From contig SLCP01000116.1 in the NCBI GenBank assembly GCA_007125735.1, positions 1 through 18,980 of the forward strand: a DNA stretch of 18,980 bases, written 5' to 3'. The position numbers and the translations under genes are program-made. Shown here piece by piece: positions 13,591 to 18,980 of the stretch. Numbering within the stretch: the first letter of the stretch is position 1; every line of letters starts with the position of its first letter. This DNA is from Coriobacteriia bacterium (GTDB lineage Bacteria > Actinomycetota > Coriobacteriia > Anaerosomatales > SLCP01). The notes beneath the pieces were generated by a model, which saw nothing but the letters and a program-made list of their open reading frames with translations, searched no databases and was not told where the DNA came from.

Positions 13591-14442
13591 ATGCTGAGGA
13601 ACATCCTGCTGTCGGCCGATCTCACGCCCGATTTCGAGCACATCGCGGACTTCGCGTGCGGTTTGCCCGAGCTTGGCACCAAGCGTGTGGTGCTCGGTCA
13701 CGTCATCGACGCGAGCGGTATGGAGGGCCCGGTGATCGCCGCCGAGATCGACCGCGCACGAGAGGCGGTACGGGAGTCCGCTGCCGCGCTGGACTGCACG
13801 GACCTCGAGATCGAGGTGCGCATCTCGGCCGGCGACGAAGAGGCCTCGGATGGCCTGCTCGCGCTCGCGGCGGGAAGCCGCGCCGATGCGCTCGTGTGCG
13901 GCACGCACGGCAAGGGCCCGATGGAGCGGCTCATCGCCGGTTCGGTGTCCGAGGAGATCCTCGCCAACGCCGACCTCCCGGTGCTCATGGCTCGCTACAG
14001 CCTGCTGCGCAACGCCGAGGACGCGGCGAACATGGCGCGTCGCTTCGGCCGCACGCTCGTGCTCACGACGGACTTCTCTGCGGCGAGCACGCGCGCGTTC
14101 ATGTCCGTGCTCGACCTGCCCAAAGCGGCTCTCGGGACGCTTTACCTGCTCCACGCGGTCGACCCGAGCCTCGAGCGCACGAAGGCGCAGAAGGCCGAGG
14201 AGGGCGCGGAGTTCCAGCTGCGCAACTGGGCCTCGATGGCCGAGCAGAAGGGCATCACCGCACGTCCGGTGGTCCGCCACGACGACGCCGCTAAGGCGGC
14301 GCTCCAGGAGGTCGACGAGCGCCGCGCGACCGGTGTGGTCGCGGGTACGCGGGGCAGGGGAGCGCTTACCGAGGCCCTCCTCGGCAGCGTATCGCTCACC
14401 CTTGTGCGCCAGGCGTCGTGTCCCGTGCTCATCGTCCCGTAA
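13591..14442 (+). CDS. Tandem-domain universal stress protein (UspA family)
   Basis: A soluble protein of 283 residues made of two Usp domains (about 1-137 and 153-283). Both halves carry the ATP-binding signature G-x2-G-x9-G-S: G104/G107/G117-S118 in the first and G252/G255/G265-S266 in the second. Both halves are therefore expected to bind ATP. Usp proteins have regulatory roles in stress and energy limitation, but no defined reaction. ATG 13591 is chosen because AAGGGG lies 6 nt upstream; GTG 13588 directly before it is an alternative. It sits between carA (10 nt gap) and carB (26 nt gap), inside the pyrimidine operon, and no role for it in that pathway is established. Codon use resembles its neighbours, so I see no sign of recent transfer. 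Confidence 0.9.
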   Translation: MLRNILLSADLTPDFEHIADFACGLPELGTKRVVLGHVIDASGMEGPVIAAEIDRAREAVRESAAALDCTDLEIEVRISAGDEEASDGLLALAAGSRADALVCGTHGKGPMERLIAGSVSEEILANADLPVLMARYSLLRNAEDAANMARRFGRTLVLTTDFSAASTRAFMSVLDLPKAALGTLYLLHAVDPSLERTKAQKAEEGAEFQLRNWASMAEQKGITARPVVRHDDAAKAALQEVDERRATGVVAGTRGRGALTEALLGSVSLTLVRQASCPVLIVP

Positions 14443-14468
14443 GAACCCCGAGTAGAAGAGGACCGCCC

Positions 14469-17698
<3,230 letters not shown>

Positions 17699-17702
<4 letters not shown>

Positions 17703-18529
17703 CGACGTGCGGCTGCGCGCACCACACCCCGCCGGAGGTATTCGAGAACGTCACGCTCGTGGCGAATGACCGCGTGGCGGAGGGTGTGGGACTCGTGACG
17801 TTCGATGCGCCGCGGATCGCGCGGGACGTGCAGCCTGGCCAGTTCGTCCACGTGCGCATCGCGTACGGCGTCGACTACCTGCTGAGGCGGCCCTTCTCCG
17901 TCTACCGCACGCACGGAGACCGGCTCGAGATCCTCTACCAGGTCGTGGGGCGGGGGACGCGTGACCTCGCGCTTGCTACGCCGGGCACCGAGATGGACAT
18001 GGTCGGGCCGCTCGGGTGCGGCTGGCGCGTCGCCGAGGACACCGCACACGCGCTGCTCGTATCGGGCGGCCTTGGGGCGGCGCCGCTCGGCATGCTGGCC
18101 GAGGAACTCGCGGTGCGCGGTATCGCGGTGACGGTCGCAATGGGCGCACCATGCGGAGAGCGACTTGTCGGACGCGACCTGTTCGAGCGCGTCGCGCGAC
18201 GCGTCGAGATCGCCACGGACGACGGCTCGTGTGGCACGGCGGGGTTCGTGACCGGCGTGTGCGGCGAGATGATCGTCGAGGGCGGCTACGACGTCGTCTA
18301 CACGTGCGGGCCCGAACCGATGCAGCGCATCGTCGCAGCACAGGCGGCCGATGCCGGCGTGGCGTGCCAGGTGTCCCTCGAGCGACTGATGGCGTGCGGT
18401 ATCGGCGTGTGCCTGTCGTGCGTCGTAGAGACGAAGTGTGGATTCCGGCGTGCGTGCGTCGATGGCCCTGTGTTCTACGCGAAGGAGATCGTGTGGGGCT
18501 CGGTGTACGACGGTTCGTGCGAACTCTGA
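17699..18529 (+). CDS. pyrK: Dihydroorotate dehydrogenase B electron transfer subunit
   Basis: Passes electrons from PyrD's FMN through a [2Fe-2S] cluster and FAD to NAD+. The 276-residue protein has a ferredoxin-reductase-type FAD domain with RRPFSVYR (63-70), an NAD domain with VSGGLGAAPL (121-130) and YTCGPEPM (201-208), and a C-terminal cluster motif C233-x4-C238-x2-C241 plus C253 (C247 is an additional nearby cysteine). The N-terminus is odd: it starts TTCGCAHHTPPE, with Cys4, Cys6, His8 and His9 before the usual first strand (VFENVTLV). GTG 17699 overlaps the carB stop by GTGA. If the start were later, these residues would be lost, but no nearer start codon precedes the conserved strand. 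The gene lies directly before pyrD, its expected partner. Confidence 0.94.
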
Positions 18530-18564
18530 ACCATACGTAGAGGTTGAGGGAGACTGACGACCCA

Positions 18565-18980
18565 ATGAGTGTGAGCGTCGACATGAGCGTTACCATCGGG
18601 GGACTCTCGCTCCGGGCACCGGTGCTGACCGCGTCGGGGACCTTTGGCAGCGGACGCGAGTTCTCCGAGCTCATCGATCTGACGCGTCTCGGCGCGATCG
18701 TCACCAAGGGCGTCTCGCTCGAGCCATGGGAGGGCAATCCCGCACCGCGCATCGCCGAGACGGCAAGCGGGATGCTCAACTCCATCGGCTTGCAGAACGC
18801 CGGCGTCGAGTCGTTCTGCGTCAACGAGCTCGCGTGGCTCGAGACCACCGTGCCCGAGGTGCCGGTTATCGTGAACGTGAGCGGTCATGCCGCAGACGAG
18901 TACGCCGCAGTGATCGACCGCCTTGAGTGGGAACCGTTCGTAAGCGGCTACGAAGTCAACATCTCCTGCCCCAACGTCGA
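18565..18980 (+). CDS. pyrD: Dihydroorotate dehydrogenase, class 1B catalytic subunit (3' end outside the window)
   Basis: Oxidises dihydroorotate to orotate on FMN; class 1B enzymes use PyrK and NAD+, which suits an anaerobe. Only about 138 N-terminal residues are present. They include the FMN-binding stretch TASGTFGSG, the conserved TKGVSLEPWEGNP, and LNSIGLQNAG (the NxxGLxN substrate loop). The window ends within NISCPNV. ATG 18565 is taken as the start, with GAGGGAG some 12 nt upstream; ATG 18583, giving MSVTIGGLSL, is an alternative with a weaker ribosome site. The gene lies 35 nt after pyrK, with no terminator between them, so it belongs to the operon. Only the truncation limits the call. 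Confidence 0.94.
   Translation, partial: MSVSVDMSVTIGGLSLRAPVLTASGTFGSGREFSELIDLTRLGAIVTKGVSLEPWEGNPAPRIAETASGMLNSIGLQNAGVESFCVNELAWLETTVPEVPVIVNVSGHAADEYAAVIDRLEWEPFVSGYEVNISCPNV

Overview
The window is about 19 kb of high-GC bacterial chromosome, almost fully coding. Features that point to a Gram-positive, probably anaerobic actinobacterium (a Coriobacteriia/Anaerosomatales-like lineage is my best guess, from gene content only) are: codons rich in third-position G/C, frequent GTG starts, a CWB2-anchored secreted protease, the two-subunit NAD-type dihydroorotate dehydrogenase (PyrK plus class 1B PyrD), and a PyrR-controlled pyrimidine operon.

Region 1 (1-3772, plus strand) is housekeeping: the 3' end of ileS, a DksA/TraR-type zinc-finger protein with its own promoter and a leader hairpin, lspA (signal peptidase II), and an RluD-family pseudouridine synthase gene that overlaps lspA by 4 nt. 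Region 2 (3821-9282) looks like an insertion between the housekeeping block and the pyr operon. It holds a single-domain receiver, a large soluble hybrid histidine kinase (REC-coiled coil-PAS-GAF-PAS-HisKA-HATPase), and, convergent to it, a secreted subtilisin with three C-terminal cell-wall-binding repeats. The two convergent stop codons share one CTAG.

Region 3 (about 9331-18980, plus strand) is a de novo UMP biosynthesis operon: pyrR-pyrB-pyrC-carA-usp-carB-pyrK-pyrD (pyrD runs off the window). Its leader has the parts expected of PyrR attenuation: a PyrR-binding loop matching the known consensus, a terminator hairpin followed by TTTT, and a 7-bp antiterminator pairing that excludes both. 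A further hairpin directly abuts the pyrR Shine-Dalgarno sequence. The genes are tightly packed, mostly with 4-nt overlaps or abutting stop and start codons. The operon supplies carbamoyl phosphate (CarA/CarB), carbamoyl aspartate (PyrB), dihydroorotate (PyrC) and orotate (PyrD/PyrK), with PyrR sensing UMP.

The least ordinary points are a tandem universal-stress-protein gene lodged between carA and carB, an apparent insertion of roughly 35 residues in the CarA glutaminase domain, the double-layered pyr leader, and the kinase/receiver pair with no visible output. I found no mobile element, CRISPR array, tRNA or rRNA, and no gene-free stretch above 300 bases; the largest gap, 9283-9542, is the pyr leader and divergent promoter region. 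I do not see a clearly new multi-gene system here.
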